From Methanobacteriota archaeon (GTDB taxonomy: Archaea; JAADCQ01; Methanopyri; Methanopyrales; Methanopyraceae), in assembly GCA_027064425.1 (NCBI GenBank), contig JAMOPO010000057.1, positions 62,001 through 126,000 of the forward strand: 64,000 bases of DNA, written 5' to 3'. Made by a program: the position numbers and the translations under genes. The notes under the pieces are model-generated. The model was not told where the DNA came from. It saw only the letters and a program-made list of their open reading frames with translations, and ran no database searches. Below are positions 48,081 through 57,077 of the stretch, in pieces. Position 1 is the first letter of the stretch. Each line of letters begins with the position of its first letter.

Positions 48081-48929
48081 CTACCGGATCAGCGCGTCCA
48101 GGAACATCAGCGACGCGACGAGCACGTGGATCCCCACGGCCTGGTACGGGGTTAGGATGGGGGTGACCGCGCACAGGACGGCCAGGAGGATCGTGAGCGC
48201 TCCCATGGCGAGCAGGTGGACGGCGGGGTCCGAGATGCCGAGGAAGACCGCCTGGAACACCCAGAGCTCGCAGTAGAACTTCAGGGCCTCGGCCGTGTAC
48301 ATGAGGGAGCGGAGAAAGCCGGGGTACTCCGTTAGGTAGCCCTCCACGATGTCGTAGCCCTTGGAGGGGTCGAGCGGGGAGTAGGGGGAGTCCACCCAGA
48401 CGAGCGTGAAGAACGCCAGGGCGGAGAAGGGCGCGTGCTCGATCAGCGGGCCGTGCGCCCGCTCCCAGGCGAGGATGCCGGCCACGTCGGCGTGCCCGGT
48501 GATGAAGTACGCGGAGATCAGTGAGCAGGCCAGGGCGAGCTCGCCCGCCGGCATGATGGCGTGCCGGACGCCGCCGATCTTCGTGTACGTGGAGCCCGCG
48601 GACACGCCGGCTCCGTGGGACAGGACCTTGTAGGCCGCGTAAAGGGCGAAGAAGGGGAGGAGGTTGCCCCGGAAGACGGCCGAGATCGTGACGGCGGAGG
48701 ACCAGATGATCACGTTGAACACGGGCACGAGCCAGTACAGGAAGCCGGCGGAGGTGATCGGAGCGTACGCCTCTTTCATGAGGAACTTGAGCGTGTGCAG
48801 GAACTCCTGGATGATGGGCGGACCCGGTCGCCGCTGGATGCGGGCGATCACCTTCCGGTGCAGCCCGAGGTACACGCTGCCGACCAGGAACGCCTCCGTG
48901 ACTCCCAGCAGGGTGTCCGCGACGACCAT
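48081..48929 (-). CDS. ehaJ: EhaJ, NuoH-like ion-translocating membrane subunit
   Basis: A 282-residue membrane protein homologous to NuoH/HycD, the subunit that couples the hydrogenase module to the membrane arm. Characteristic stretches are ARIQRRPGPPIIQEFLHTLK, KEAYAPITSAGFLYWLVPVF, LVWVDSPYSPLDPSKGYDIV and EGYLTEYPGFLRSLMYTAEA. The ATG at 48929 is 2 bp after the ehaI stop. Confidence 0.88.
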   Translation of the reverse strand: MVVADTLLGVTEAFLVGSVYLGLHRKVIARIQRRPGPPIIQEFLHTLKFLMKEAYAPITSAGFLYWLVPVFNVIIWSSAVTISAVFRGNLLPFFALYAAYKVLSHGAGVSAGSTYTKIGGVRHAIMPAGELALACSLISAYFITGHADVAGILAWERAHGPLIEHAPFSALAFFTLVWVDSPYSPLDPSKGYDIVEGYLTEYPGFLRSLMYTAEALKFYCELWVFQAVFLGISDPAVHLLAMGALTILLAVLCAVTPILTPYQAVGIHVLVASLMFLDALIR

Positions 48930-48931
48930 CG

Positions 48932-49138
48932 TCAGTACCCCAGGAACGGTGCTCGGTCCGGTTCTCCGCGGGGCGATAGGGCCCAGCCTAGGGCGAGCAG
49001 CATGAGGGCGAGGACGAGGATCGTGAGCGCCGCGAAGGTCCCCTGATGCTCCCTCACCAGTCCGGGATGCCGCCACTCGATCCAGAGGAGGGCGACGTCC
49101 GCGGCGACGGTGGCCAGGAAGGGCAGCCAGCGGCGCAC
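48932..49138 (-). CDS. ehaI: EhaI-like small membrane subunit
   Basis: A 68-residue protein with two helices (WLPFLATVAADVALLWIEW and GTFAALTILVLALMLLALGW). It is assigned by size and by position between ehaH and ehaJ. It is separated from ehaH by 16 bp and from ehaJ by 2 bp. Confidence 0.65.
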   Translation of the reverse strand: MRRWLPFLATVAADVALLWIEWRHPGLVREHQGTFAALTILVLALMLLALGWALSPRGEPDRAPFLGY

Positions 49139-49154
49139 TCCCTGCTCGCCCCCG

Positions 49155-49826
49155 CTAGGGCAGGGCGCTGAGGATCTCCAGGTAGCGGGAGAAGGTCAGG
49201 AGCGTGGTCAGGTGTATGACGAAGGCGTAGCGGCCCCAGATCCTGCGAAACGAGTCCACCTTTACCGCGTAGAACGGGCCGACGCCCGCCTCCCCGAGGA
49301 CGCCGGTCGTGAGTAGGATCTTGGCGTACGTTATCGTCCACCCGCCGGCTCCCCTGGGCAGCTTCATCAGCTCGTGCAGGCTGAGCGTGCCGGTGGCCGC
49401 GAGGATCAGGGCGGCACCACCGAAGAGGGGCAGGCTCGCGATCAGGCACATCAGGCCGTAGTTGAAGGCGCACTCGAGGGCGAAGTCGTCCTCGACGGTC
49501 GTCCCGATCAGCCCCATGTTGGACATGCCGAGCAGGGACAGGAACAGGGTGAAGTTGAACACGTCGCCGGTCGTGACGACGCCCACGGCCGCGAGCGTGG
49601 AGACGAGGGCGAGGGCGGCCTTGATGCGGTCCTCTCGGGGCGCGACGATCTTGGCCTCGATCTTCGGCCGCTTGTGGTCGACCTCCACGTAAACGTCCGT
49701 CTTGCTGAGGATCGGGAGGAGCAGGACGGCGACCAAGGTCGCGAGGATGATCGCGTTCACCGTGCTGAGGTATGGCACGATGTCCCCCAGCGGGACGATC
49801 GCGAACACCTTACCGCTCGGGTACAT
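49155..49826 (-). CDS. ehaH: EhaH, NuoL/M-like antiporter-type membrane subunit
   Basis: A 223-residue protein related to the N-terminal part of Mrp/NuoL/M antiporter subunits: LALVSTLAAVGVVTTGDVFN, FTLFLSLLGMSNMGLIGTTV, FALECAFNYGLMCLIASLPL and TGVLGEAGVGPFYAVKVD. It is much shorter than NuoL, as expected for EhaH. It overlaps ehaG by 17 bp. Confidence 0.78.
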   Translation of the reverse strand: MYPSGKVFAIVPLGDIVPYLSTVNAIILATLVAVLLLPILSKTDVYVEVDHKRPKIEAKIVAPREDRIKAALALVSTLAAVGVVTTGDVFNFTLFLSLLGMSNMGLIGTTVEDDFALECAFNYGLMCLIASLPLFGGAALILAATGTLSLHELMKLPRGAGGWTITYAKILLTTGVLGEAGVGPFYAVKVDSFRRIWGRYAFVIHLTTLLTFSRYLEILSALP

Positions 49827-50487
49827 GCCCCGACCCCGCCCGCACGTCGTAGCCCATCACGTAGCCGAACAGGGACAGCTTCGGCCCCACCTTCACCAGG
49901 ATGCCGCCGGTGCCGGCGAGCAGCAGCGCCAGCAGCCACTCCTTGGGGTACAGGAAGAACAGGCTGAAGCCGAGCACCCACAGGGCCCAGCCGAGCCCGG
50001 AGATGGACTCCATGCCCCGCCACTCCTCGTACCGCGGCCTGTTAACCCTTGAGAAAATGTAGAAGGCCGCCCCGGTACCCGCCACGGCCCCGCCGGTGAA
50101 CCCGGTGAGGAGCACGCCGTACAGCACCAGCCCGATCATGATCGCCTTCGGGGCCGTCCGAAGGATCTCCATGTCCAGCGGGTCGAACCGTGGCAGGGTG
50201 CGCCAGTCCGAGTGGCGGGCGATCAGGACCTCCGCCGTGGCCATGAGCTCCGCCAGCCCGACGACCAGCCCCGGCAGGATGAGGCACTCCGCCAGGTCCG
50301 TGCCCACCGAGGCGAGGAGCGTGAGGGCCCCGATCTCGATGGCGTCCGTCATCGCGAGCCGGTTGAGCGGGTTGCGGTCCGCGAGGATGTCCACGGCGGC
50401 GATCAGGCCCACGGCGATGCCCGCGGCCACGGCCACGTGGTACAGCTTCACCGTGAGCTGCGGGACCGTGGCGGGGACGAGGTGCAA
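49810..50487 (-). CDS. ehaG: EhaG-like membrane subunit (DUF2105 type)
   Basis: A 225-residue polytopic protein with about six helices (KLYHVAVAAGIAVGLIAAVD, EIGALTLLASVGTDLAECLI, AIMIGLVLYGVLLTGFTGGA, LGWALWVLGFSLFFLYPKEW). The DUF2105 name is from memory of the Methanothermobacter eha operon; position and size agree. The start is 1 bp from the ehaF stop. Confidence 0.72.
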   Translation of the reverse strand: MHLVPATVPQLTVKLYHVAVAAGIAVGLIAAVDILADRNPLNRLAMTDAIEIGALTLLASVGTDLAECLILPGLVVGLAELMATAEVLIARHSDWRTLPRFDPLDMEILRTAPKAIMIGLVLYGVLLTGFTGGAVAGTGAAFYIFSRVNRPRYEEWRGMESISGLGWALWVLGFSLFFLYPKEWLLALLLAGTGGILVKVGPKLSLFGYVMGYDVRAGSGHVPER

Positions 50488-50488
50488 G

Positions 50489-50992
50489 TTACTCCCTCCG
50501 CCCCATCTCCCGCTCGGTGACCGTCTTCATTCGAACGACCCACGAGAAGATCACGAACCCGACGAACATGATGGAGGACTCCAGGACCGTGTCCAGACCC
50601 CGCGTGTAGTAGAGGATCTCGTCGAGGATCCCGCCCGGGTGCGAGACGATCGTCGTGCCGCAGTGGCGGGAGTGCCGGGCCAGCCACCGGGTGAACGGGG
50701 TCAGGTACGAGGTCACCCATCCCCGCTTGGGCTCGAACTGCGGGTACTGCGACACCGTGATCCCGGGGCGCTTGAGCGGGACGCCGCCACGGTCGTACGG
50801 CGCCAGCGGGTCCCGCTCCTTCATCTGGACCTGCGGCGCGGGCCGCGGGTAGAGTTGCTTCCTGTGGTAATGGTACCCGTGCGTGAGCCCGTAGACGGCG
50901 ATGCCGGCGAGCAGCAGGCAGTAGGCGGAGACCATGGCCGTCGGCTTGCGTACGGACAGGAGGAGCCGCGAGAATGCCTCACTCGCGCTCAC
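50489..50992 (-). CDS. ehaF: EhaF-like membrane subunit (DUF2106 type)
   Basis: A 167-residue protein with an N-terminal helix (AMVSAYCLLLAGIAVYGLTH), a long polar loop rich in Pro, Arg and Tyr (residues of about 40-125), and a C-terminal helix (ILYYTRGLDTVLESSIMFVGFVIFSWVV region) resembling MbhE/MrpB-type subunits. It is assigned by position. It overlaps ehaE by 14 bp. Confidence 0.7.
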   Translation of the reverse strand: MSASEAFSRLLLSVRKPTAMVSAYCLLLAGIAVYGLTHGYHYHRKQLYPRPAPQVQMKERDPLAPYDRGGVPLKRPGITVSQYPQFEPKRGWVTSYLTPFTRWLARHSRHCGTTIVSHPGGILDEILYYTRGLDTVLESSIMFVGFVIFSWVVRMKTVTEREMGRRE

Positions 50993-51239
50993 CGGCCTCC
51001 ACCCTCAGGATGGCTCTCATGAGGATTGGCGTGGCGAAGGCTCCCACGGCGATGTACGTGAGGAGGGCCAGCAGGTGGTTGAACGCCAGGAAAATGAGGC
51101 AGATCCCGACGGCGGCCACGTCAAGGTTCAGGGCCTTGACGACGGGGTCCGAGCGGGCGGGGCCGATCGCGGCGCCCGCGGTGCCGGCGAGTACCATGAA
51201 CGCGCCCGCGTACAGGAGGGCCTCCGGGTCACTCACCAT
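50979..51239 (-). CDS. ehaE: EhaE-like membrane subunit (DUF2107 type)
   Basis: An 86-residue protein with three helices (ALLYAGAFMVLAGTAGAAIG, LDVAAVGICLIFLAFNHLLA, LTYIAVGAFATPILMRAIL). It overlaps ehaD by 11 bp and ehaF by 14 bp. It is assigned by order and size. Confidence 0.7.
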   Translation of the reverse strand: MVSDPEALLYAGAFMVLAGTAGAAIGPARSDPVVKALNLDVAAVGICLIFLAFNHLLALLTYIAVGAFATPILMRAILRVEAGERE

Positions 51240-51474
51240 GGCTCCTCACCTCCTCGATCCTGATCAGGTAGACGCAGAACATGATCGTGCCGACGGCCTC
51301 CATGGCCGCGCCCGCGGCGGCGACGTCGAGGTAGCCCTCCGCGGCCACCGCGCCGATCATCCCGGACTTGGCCAGGGCGATCCCGGGGAGCTTCTGGATG
51401 GGATCCCGCCTGAGGACGGCGGACACGGTCCCGACCACGCAGGCCGCCAGGGACGCGAGGAGGAGGGCGTTCAA
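51229..51474 (-). CDS. ehaD: EhaD-like membrane subunit (DUF2108 type)
   Basis: An 81-residue protein with a conserved small-subunit pattern: LLLASLAACVVGTVSAVLRR, DPIQKLPGIALAKSGMIGAV, and AAMEAVGTIMFCVYLIRIEE. The first part resembles MnhC/NuoK-like helices. It overlaps ehaC by 4 bp. Confidence 0.7.
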   Translation of the reverse strand: MNALLLASLAACVVGTVSAVLRRDPIQKLPGIALAKSGMIGAVAAEGYLDVAAAGAAMEAVGTIMFCVYLIRIEEVRSHGE

Positions 51475-51737
51475 CCGCCGCGCCCGCCCTCCCGTCTGAT
51501 CTCCTCGACTCTCCTGATCGTGTAGGCCATGGCGTTGGACTCGAGGGTGGAGAAGATGAACGCGCAGAGCGCCGCCAGGAGGCCCATGTCCGTGCGCCAG
51601 GTGGCGGCGATCAGGCCGGCGAGGGCGAACCCGACCACGTTGAGGTAGATCAGCTGCGCGTACACGTCCCGGGCCGCGAGCAGGCGGAGCGACGCCCAGA
51701 CCAGAACGGCCAGCATGACGAGCTCGGCGAGCCTCAC
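51471..51737 (-). CDS. ehaC: EhaC-like membrane subunit (DUF2109 type)
   Basis: An 88-residue protein with about three helices ([60 protein letters not shown]) and a short charged C-terminus. It overlaps both neighbours by 4 bp. It is assigned by order and size. Confidence 0.7.
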   Translation of the reverse strand: MRLAELVMLAVLVWASLRLLAARDVYAQLIYLNVVGFALAGLIAATWRTDMGLLAALCAFIFSTLESNAMAYTIRRVEEIRREGGRGG

Positions 51738-52252
51738 TCCCGGGGCCCCCTACCCAGGCGGCGGGCTATGTCGCCGATGATCCGCGAGGCGGTCGGGTGG
51801 TCGATCCCGTGGATCGTCGTGATGGCCAGGACCATCCCGGCCACGAAGTTGATCGGGTCGAATCCAAGCACGCGGTGGTACACGGTCACGAGGGCCGTGG
51901 CGGCGAGCGCCCCGATCGTGCCGGCGTACCCCGGGTCGGCGCACAGCCGGTTTCCCACGTACACGGTCAGGGCCGCGAGCAGCCCGCCCTGCGGACCCCC
52001 CAGGCACCAGTAGCCGGCGGCGGCCAGCAGCGTGCCGGCGGAGGCGTCCGGAGAGCAGACGATGTTCCCCATGAAGTAGCCGCCGGCGATGTCCCCTCCC
52101 CGGCGCTCGACGGAGCGTCCGATGGCCTCAGCGCCCTTAACTCCGGGAGCCTCGGGCAGTCCCATAAGTATATCTACGACGACGAAGTTCAACCAAGCCA
52201 GCACGGCCCCGGTCGCGATCTCCAGCGCCTGCTCCCAGGTCAGCGTGATCAC
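51734..52252 (-). CDS. ehaB: EhaB-like membrane subunit
   Basis: A 172-residue protein with about five hydrophobic helices and a conserved-looking [20 protein letters not shown] loop; other stretches are [20 protein letters not shown] and [20 protein letters not shown]. It is assigned by position after ehaA. It overlaps ehaA and ehaC by 4 bp each. Confidence 0.7.
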   Translation of the reverse strand: MITLTWEQALEIATGAVLAWLNFVVVDILMGLPEAPGVKGAEAIGRSVERRGGDIAGGYFMGNIVCSPDASAGTLLAAAGYWCLGGPQGGLLAALTVYVGNRLCADPGYAGTIGALAATALVTVYHRVLGFDPINFVAGMVLAITTIHGIDHPTASRIIGDIARRLGRGPRE

Positions 52253-52539
52253 CCCGCCTCGGGCCGGGGGAACACCCGCTCGATGTTCGCCACGAGCGCT
52301 GCGGAGGCCACTCCCACCACGGCTCCAACGAGCGCCGCGAGCTTAGGCTCCTGCCATCCGAGCGCTCGGCACACCGCCACGGTCCCGCCGGCCCCGATCA
52401 CCGGGGTCGGGAACGCGGCCGAGACCTCCCACGACCTTCTTCTCGGCTTCTCCCGCTGGACCGGCGGCAGCCCGACCGCGAGCGCCACGATGAAGGACAC
52501 GACCGCACCGACCGCGGCCCCGAGCAGCTCTCCCATCAT
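52249..52539 (-). CDS. ehaA: EhaA-like membrane subunit, first gene of the eha operon
   Basis: A 96-residue protein with three hydrophobic segments ([60 protein letters not shown]). The size matches EhaA. Two adjacent ATG codons (52539 and 52536) could be the start. No clear TATA box for this direction is seen in the 54 bp before moxR, so the promoter may lie within the moxR coding region. Confidence 0.68.
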   Translation of the reverse strand: MMGELLGAAVGAVVSFIVALAVGLPPVQREKPRRRSWEVSAAFPTPVIGAGGTVAVCRALGWQEPKLAALVGAVVGVASAALVANIERVFPRPEAG

Positions 52540-52564
52540 TTTAAGGTTTCCCCTAACCCCGTTT

Positions 52565-52592
52565 GGGAGATTCCCGAACCGGGGGTTCTCCC
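52565..52592. repeat. imperfect inverted repeat between ehaA and moxR
   Basis: GGGAGA (52565-52570) and TCTCCC (52587-52592) are inverted and enclose a partly self-complementary CCCG/CGGG core. The element ends directly at the moxR GTG and lies in the only spacer between the two divergent operons, so it could be an operator or an RNA hairpin over the moxR ribosome-binding site. Confidence 0.35.
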
Positions 52593-52593
52593 C

Positions 52594-53634
52594 GTGAGCA
52601 AGGTGATCATGAAGCCTAAGGTCACCGTGGAGGACGACTGGATCGTGTTCGAGGGCGAGGAGGACCACGTCAAGCTTCCCAAGGACCCGTACCGCGTCAT
52701 CAAGGACTTCGAGGAGCGCGGGTACTTCTTCGACGACGAGCACAAGCGCGACTTCGCGGCCATGTACGTGACGCTGATAATCGAGCAGACCCCCGTCCTC
52801 CTCGTCGGGCCGCCCGGCACGGGCAAGACCAAGCTCGTCCGGATGATGGGCGAGCTGTACGACGTGCCCGTCGTGGTCATGCGAGGCCACCAGGAGGCCC
52901 GGGAGCAGGAGTTCATCGGCGGCGTGGACGTGGCCGCGCTCCCCGTCGCGGACAAAATCGCGGAGGAGTACGCGGAGGAGGACGTGGAGTACGAGGAGGC
53001 GATCGAGGCCCTGAAGGAGTTCATATACGTGGGTGGCTACCTCAAGGACGTGGTGAACGACGCTCGACGCTACGGAGCGTGCCTCTTCTTCATCGACGAG
53101 GTGAACCGGTTCCCGGGCTACATGATCCCCACGCTCATTCACATCTTCGAGAAGGACACCGAGGTGATCTACATCCCGCACTCCCCGATCGACTTCGGTG
53201 AGACGGGCGCGATCATGAGGATCGGCGCGCTGAACCCGGAGGGTAAGGGCACCACGAACTTCGACGAGGCCCTGCTGCGGCGCGTCGAGCTCGTCCCGTG
53301 GGGCGAGTACGACGTCGAGATCTACAAGAAGGTGGCCAAGGAGGCCGCGCGGCAGGTGATCGAGACGACGAAGGTCGTGGAGGAGGTGCTCGAGGACCTC
53401 GCCTCGATGATCAAGGACATGGGCAAGGGAGTGGACGTCGCGAAGGACGTGGCCCAGGCCGTGGCCATCGGCGTGAAGATGGGGTACGATCTGGAGACCG
53501 TCGCGCGCAACGTGGTTAATAAGATCCTAGGCGATATGCTATTAGACCCGGAAAAATCCGAGGAGTTCGAGGCCCGACGGAAGGCGCTCGAGCGGAAGGT
53601 CCGGGAGAAGCTCAAGCCCATCTTCGAGACCTAG
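52594..53634 (+). CDS. MoxR-type AAA+ ATPase
   Basis: A 346-residue MoxR-family ATPase. Walker A is [20 protein letters not shown] near residue 70, Walker B is GACLFFIDEVNRFPGYMIPT, and sensor and Arg-finger regions follow (GALNPEGKGTTNFDEALLRR). MoxR proteins act with VWA proteins as metal-complex or enzyme-maturation chaperones. A VWA gene follows 26 bp downstream and the eha operon is divergent, so work on hydrogenase or another metalloenzyme is plausible but unproven. Rightward TTTTAAGG near 52538-52545 may be its TATA box. Confidence 0.85.
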   Translation: MSKVIMKPKVTVEDDWIVFEGEEDHVKLPKDPYRVIKDFEERGYFFDDEHKRDFAAMYVTLIIEQTPVLLVGPPGTGKTKLVRMMGELYDVPVVVMRGHQEAREQEFIGGVDVAALPVADKIAEEYAEEDVEYEEAIEALKEFIYVGGYLKDVVNDARRYGACLFFIDEVNRFPGYMIPTLIHIFEKDTEVIYIPHSPIDFGETGAIMRIGALNPEGKGTTNFDEALLRRVELVPWGEYDVEIYKKVAKEAARQVIETTKVVEEVLEDLASMIKDMGKGVDVAKDVAQAVAIGVKMGYDLETVARNVVNKILGDMLLDPEKSEEFEARRKALERKVREKLKPIFET

Positions 53635-53660
53635 TGACCGTGGCTGGGTGATCGCTCGCC

Positions 53661-56006
53661 TTGACCGGCCCCGAGATTCGGCTTGAGGAGGCTACCGAGA
53701 TCGTTAGCGAGCTGATGGCCCGACTGCGGGAGCGCGGTGACATCCACGCTCCGCCCGACCTCCCTGAGGGCTTCTTCCGGAAGCTGACCGTACTGGCGGA
53801 CGGCGACAAGATCGACCTGCAGACCTTCGTGGACCTGGCCATCCGCCACTTCGCCCGGCACGGGTACAAGAAGCCCCTCGACCTGTACGAGAAGGTGATG
53901 GTCGCCCGGGCGATCGTCGCCGAGGAGCTCGCGAAGATCCTGTCCAAGGAGACCGTGGACGAGGAGGCGGTCGAGTCCCTCAAGAAGTTCGCCGCGCACG
54001 CTAACGAGGACGTGAAGGAGGAGCTCGAGTCCCTGCTGGAGGACGAGGAGCTGGAGGACGCGGAGCCGACCGAGCCGCCGGACCGCGAGGACGTGGAGAA
54101 GGTCCTCGAGGCGTTCGGCTCCCAGCTCTCCGACGACGCCATCATGGACATGCTCAAGACGGCCATCTTCGGGCCCGAGAAGAAGCGGATGCTCGAGAAC
54201 ATCACGGACGAGCAGATGATCGGCAGCCTCCTGCAGCAGCATGTGCCTCGCAGCATCATGGACAAGCTCTCCGAGCAGGGTCGGCTGGACGTGCTCAACA
54301 AGCTGAACTCGCCGCTCAAGAACAAGATCGAGGCGATGACGTCGCCCCACGCCTCGCACTCGCACTCCGTCGACCAGGAGGAGCTGGAGAAGGTCTTCTC
54401 CGACGACTCGTTCAACAAGCAGGCCCGGAGGATGCTCTCCGAGCTCGCGCACCGGCTCAACCAGCTGGCGGAGCAGGTCGGCGTTGAGGAGGCGCTGGAG
54501 CGCGCCCGCAAGATCGCGAAGGCGATCGCCTCGGCCAACGACCGGTGGGAGCGCGCCGCTAAGACGTTCGAGCGCGCTCTCGAGCGCCAGCTGCGGGAGC
54601 GCGGCCCGAGCTCGAACCCGTTCGAGGCCTACCGGCGCGGTGCCCCGATGGATCCGAACCACGTGGAGGAGAAGGCGGGGGAGGACCCGTCCGACTACAC
54701 CTGCACGCTCGAGCAGGCCCAGTTCGTCATCGAGGGCGTGGAGCGCCGGAGCAAGTTCCGGAACCCGCTGCTGGGCGTGATCCAGGCCAACGAGATGGTG
54801 AAGAACCTGCCCCAGGCCGACGAGGACCGGCTGAAGCGGCAGATCGAGAACCTGCTCAGGCCCACGATGGAGGAGCTGGAGGACTGGGCTGAGAAGGTGG
54901 GGCGAGAGGTCGTCAAGCGGAACCTGGAGGAGCTGGAGCGGGCCAAGGAGCAGGGTTACTACGTCCCGAAGGAGCTGGAGGAGAGGCTCCGAGAGCTCGC
55001 CGAGAAGGCCCCGGAGCGCGAGGAGGGAGAGGAAAGCGAGAGCGAGGCCGGTGAGGGCGTCGAGAGTCCGGCCGGGCTGACCTCCGAGGCGCCCGCCGCG
55101 GCGAGCGAGTCAGAGGAGGGGGAGGAGGCCGGCGGGGAGGGTGAGGCCGCGCCCGCCCCGGCTGGAGGCGTCTCGGGCGTGGGCAAGGGAGCGGACCCGG
55201 CGTTCACCGTGGACAAGTCGTTCCCGGAGCGCAAGAAGTTCCTCAAGATCCTGCAGAGCGACTCGCTGAAGATCCTGGACGAGGGGCACGAGATCTCGCG
55301 GGAGTTCGAGGAGCTGGAGGACGGTGAGGCTAAGGCTCACTTCGGCTGGCTGCACGGCTTCGACAAGGCGGACTTCCTGTCGGACATCGACTGGGAGCGC
55401 AGCCTCGAGGAGGGTTACTTCAAGAACGTCCCGCTGGTCCTTTACAAGCGCAAGTTCCGGAACAAGGACGAGCCGAAGGTGGCGATCCTGCTGGACTCGA
55501 GCGGCTCGATGAGCGGTGACAAGATGGAGGTTGCGGCCACCCTCGCCGCCGCCCTGTTCGAGACCGTCGGCATGGAGAACATCGGACTCTGGGCCTTCCG
55601 GTCGGAGGTTCACCAGCTCAAGGACTTCGAGGAGGTCGTCAACCGGCGGGAGCTGGTCGAGAAGATCCTGGGCATCCCGGCCGGCGGCGGTACGGACCCG
55701 GTCAAGCCGCTGGCGAAGGTGCTGGACTCGCTTGAGAACATTGAGTACGACAAGTGCAAGATCATCTACATCACGGACGCGATCTTCATGCACGAGGACT
55801 TCATCAAGATCCGCAGCATGCTGAGCGACCGGGACGACATCGAGCTGTACGCGCTGCTGATCAAGGACGAGTTCGAGCACACGGGCCCGACGATCTTCAA
55901 GAAGATCACCGAGGAGTTCGGCGGTGGAATGGTGCAGGTGAACCCGCGGGACAAGGAGAAGGTGCGCGAGAAGCTGAAGGAGTTCGTGGAAATCATCTCG
56001 GACTGA
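53661..56006 (+). CDS. VWA-domain protein paired with MoxR
   Basis: A 781-residue protein. Residues of about 1-440 are helical and charged, then a low-complexity Glu/Ser/Ala/Gly stretch (about 450-510). A C-terminal von Willebrand A domain carries the MIDAS metal site: ILLDSSGSMSGDKMEVAATL (DxSxS), GIPAGGGTDPVKPL (Thr) and IIYITDAIFMHEDF (Asp). Such MoxR-VWA pairs remodel or metallate large complexes in bacteria. The first 440 residues are not recognised. The TTG start is 26 bp after moxR. Confidence 0.82.
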   Translation: MTGPEIRLEEATEIVSELMARLRERGDIHAPPDLPEGFFRKLTVLADGDKIDLQTFVDLAIRHFARHGYKKPLDLYEKVMVARAIVAEELAKILSKETVDEEAVESLKKFAAHANEDVKEELESLLEDEELEDAEPTEPPDREDVEKVLEAFGSQLSDDAIMDMLKTAIFGPEKKRMLENITDEQMIGSLLQQHVPRSIMDKLSEQGRLDVLNKLNSPLKNKIEAMTSPHASHSHSVDQEELEKVFSDDSFNKQARRMLSELAHRLNQLAEQVGVEEALERARKIAKAIASANDRWERAAKTFERALERQLRERGPSSNPFEAYRRGAPMDPNHVEEKAGEDPSDYTCTLEQAQFVIEGVERRSKFRNPLLGVIQANEMVKNLPQADEDRLKRQIENLLRPTMEELEDWAEKVGREVVKRNLEELERAKEQGYYVPKELEERLRELAEKAPEREEGEESESEAGEGVESPAGLTSEAPAAASESEEGEEAGGEGEAAPAPAGGVSGVGKGADPAFTVDKSFPERKKFLKILQSDSLKILDEGHEISREFEELEDGEAKAHFGWLHGFDKADFLSDIDWERSLEEGYFKNVPLVLYKRKFRNKDEPKVAILLDSSGSMSGDKMEVAATLAAALFETVGMENIGLWAFRSEVHQLKDFEEVVNRRELVEKILGIPAGGGTDPVKPLAKVLDSLENIEYDKCKIIYITDAIFMHEDFIKIRSMLSDRDDIELYALLIKDEFEHTGPTIFKKITEEFGGGMVQVNPRDKEKVREKLKEFVEIISD

Positions 56007-56080
56007 ACGCGCGGGGCCAACCGACGCCCGGGCCCACGCTTTTCCGCGCGCCCCACCGCGTTTCGGGCTCTCGCTCCCTC

Positions 56081-56135
56081 GTTCACCTTTTACACTTCTT
56101 ACTTACGCTCCCTGCTTCGCCTCTTACCCCGCCGT
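56081..56135 (+). terminator. pyrimidine-rich terminator region after the VWA gene
   Basis: About 55 bases of almost pure C/T, with TTTT and TTCTTACTTAC-type runs, lie between the VWA stop and the convergent gene's stop. T-rich tracts are the archaeal termination signal on the plus strand. On the minus strand the region is purine-rich and shows no signal. Confidence 0.45.
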
Positions 56136-56138
56136 CTT

Positions 56139-57077
56139 TCACTCCGTCAGCGCCCGGCCCATGGCGTCCATCGCCTCCATCGCGTTCTCACGGATGTCCT
56201 CGTACCAGACCGAGCACTCGCGCCGGCTCGTCTTCACGACCATCCGGTCTCGGTGCAGCGTCACGTTGATTGTGCCGCGCACGTCCATGCTCAGGCCCTT
56301 GAGGAAGTTGTGCGCGAGGATGATCTCGTCCACGTACTCCGTGGTCAGCTCGCCCAGGGGCGACCGGTACGAGATCCCCGCCCGCTCCCAGCTGCGACGG
56401 AACTTGTTGTGGAACTCGCGGAACAGGTACTTCGAGTAGCTGTGCTCGAGCAGCACGACCTCGGTCACGCCCGCGTGGATAAGCTGCGAGGCGGCCTCCA
56501 CGCTGTGCCAGTTCTCCAGGATCGACTCCACGCTCTTCGGGAAGAAGGCGTTGCAGCCCAGGCTGTTCACCCAGCCCACGGCGCAGTTGACGTCGAGCTC
56601 CTCCAGGCGCTCCATGTACTCCTTGTAAATGTCGCAGTGACGGTCGTCGACGAAGCTGATCACGGCCATGTTGTCGCTCATGCGCCGGGTCATGAACGTC
56701 TTGTGAGTGACGCGGAACTTCCGGATGCCCTGCCGGAGCAGGTGCCCGATGAACTTGGCCGGGACCGTGGTCTCGGCGATCATCTTGATCTCCACGACGC
56801 CCGAGGCACCCATGAAGGTGATATCGATGCTGTTGTCGTCCCGCTCCACGACCTCGAACTTCTCCAGCCCGGAGAGCTCCTCGTCCACGGCCCGGGCGAG
56901 GGTGGCCAGCGACTTCAGGAACGGGGACATGAACGGCCGCTTCATGCACACCTCGATCACTTCGTCCGGGAGCGAGACGCGGATCACGCTCTTATCCTCG
57001 GCGACGGGGATGACCTCGAACTCCGCGTCGAACTCACGCGACAGGGACGACAGGAGGGGTTCGATGCTCGCGTACAT
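56139..57077 (-). CDS. unrecognised 312-residue protein
   Basis: A soluble alpha/beta protein. Stretches that may be conserved are IRKFRVTHKTFMTRRMSDNM, AVISFVDDRHCDIYKEYMER, NCAVGWVNSLGCNAFFPKSV and YVDEIILAHNFLKGLSMDVR. No catalytic motif is recognised. The ATG at 57077 overlaps the ATG of the divergent P-loop gene. A TATA-like TTTATC (plus-strand GATAAA, 57127-57132) about 50 bp upstream and a GGGCGGGGAG leader support this start. Confidence 0.6.
   Translation of the reverse strand: MYASIEPLLSSLSREFDAEFEVIPVAEDKSVIRVSLPDEVIEVCMKRPFMSPFLKSLATLARAVDEELSGLEKFEVVERDDNSIDITFMGASGVVEIKMIAETTVPAKFIGHLLRQGIRKFRVTHKTFMTRRMSDNMAVISFVDDRHCDIYKEYMERLEELDVNCAVGWVNSLGCNAFFPKSVESILENWHSVEAASQLIHAGVTEVVLLEHSYSKYLFREFHNKFRRSWERAGISYRSPLGELTTEYVDEIILAHNFLKGLSMDVRGTINVTLHRDRMVVKTSRRECSVWYEDIRENAMEAMDAMGRALTE

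Noticed and set aside
41859-52539. Assignment of the hydrogenase as Ehb, Ech or formate hydrogenlyase
   Set aside because: The order and sizes of the small membrane subunits from ehaA to ehaM, with a short NuoL-like EhaH, fit Eha better than Ehb, Ech or Hyc.
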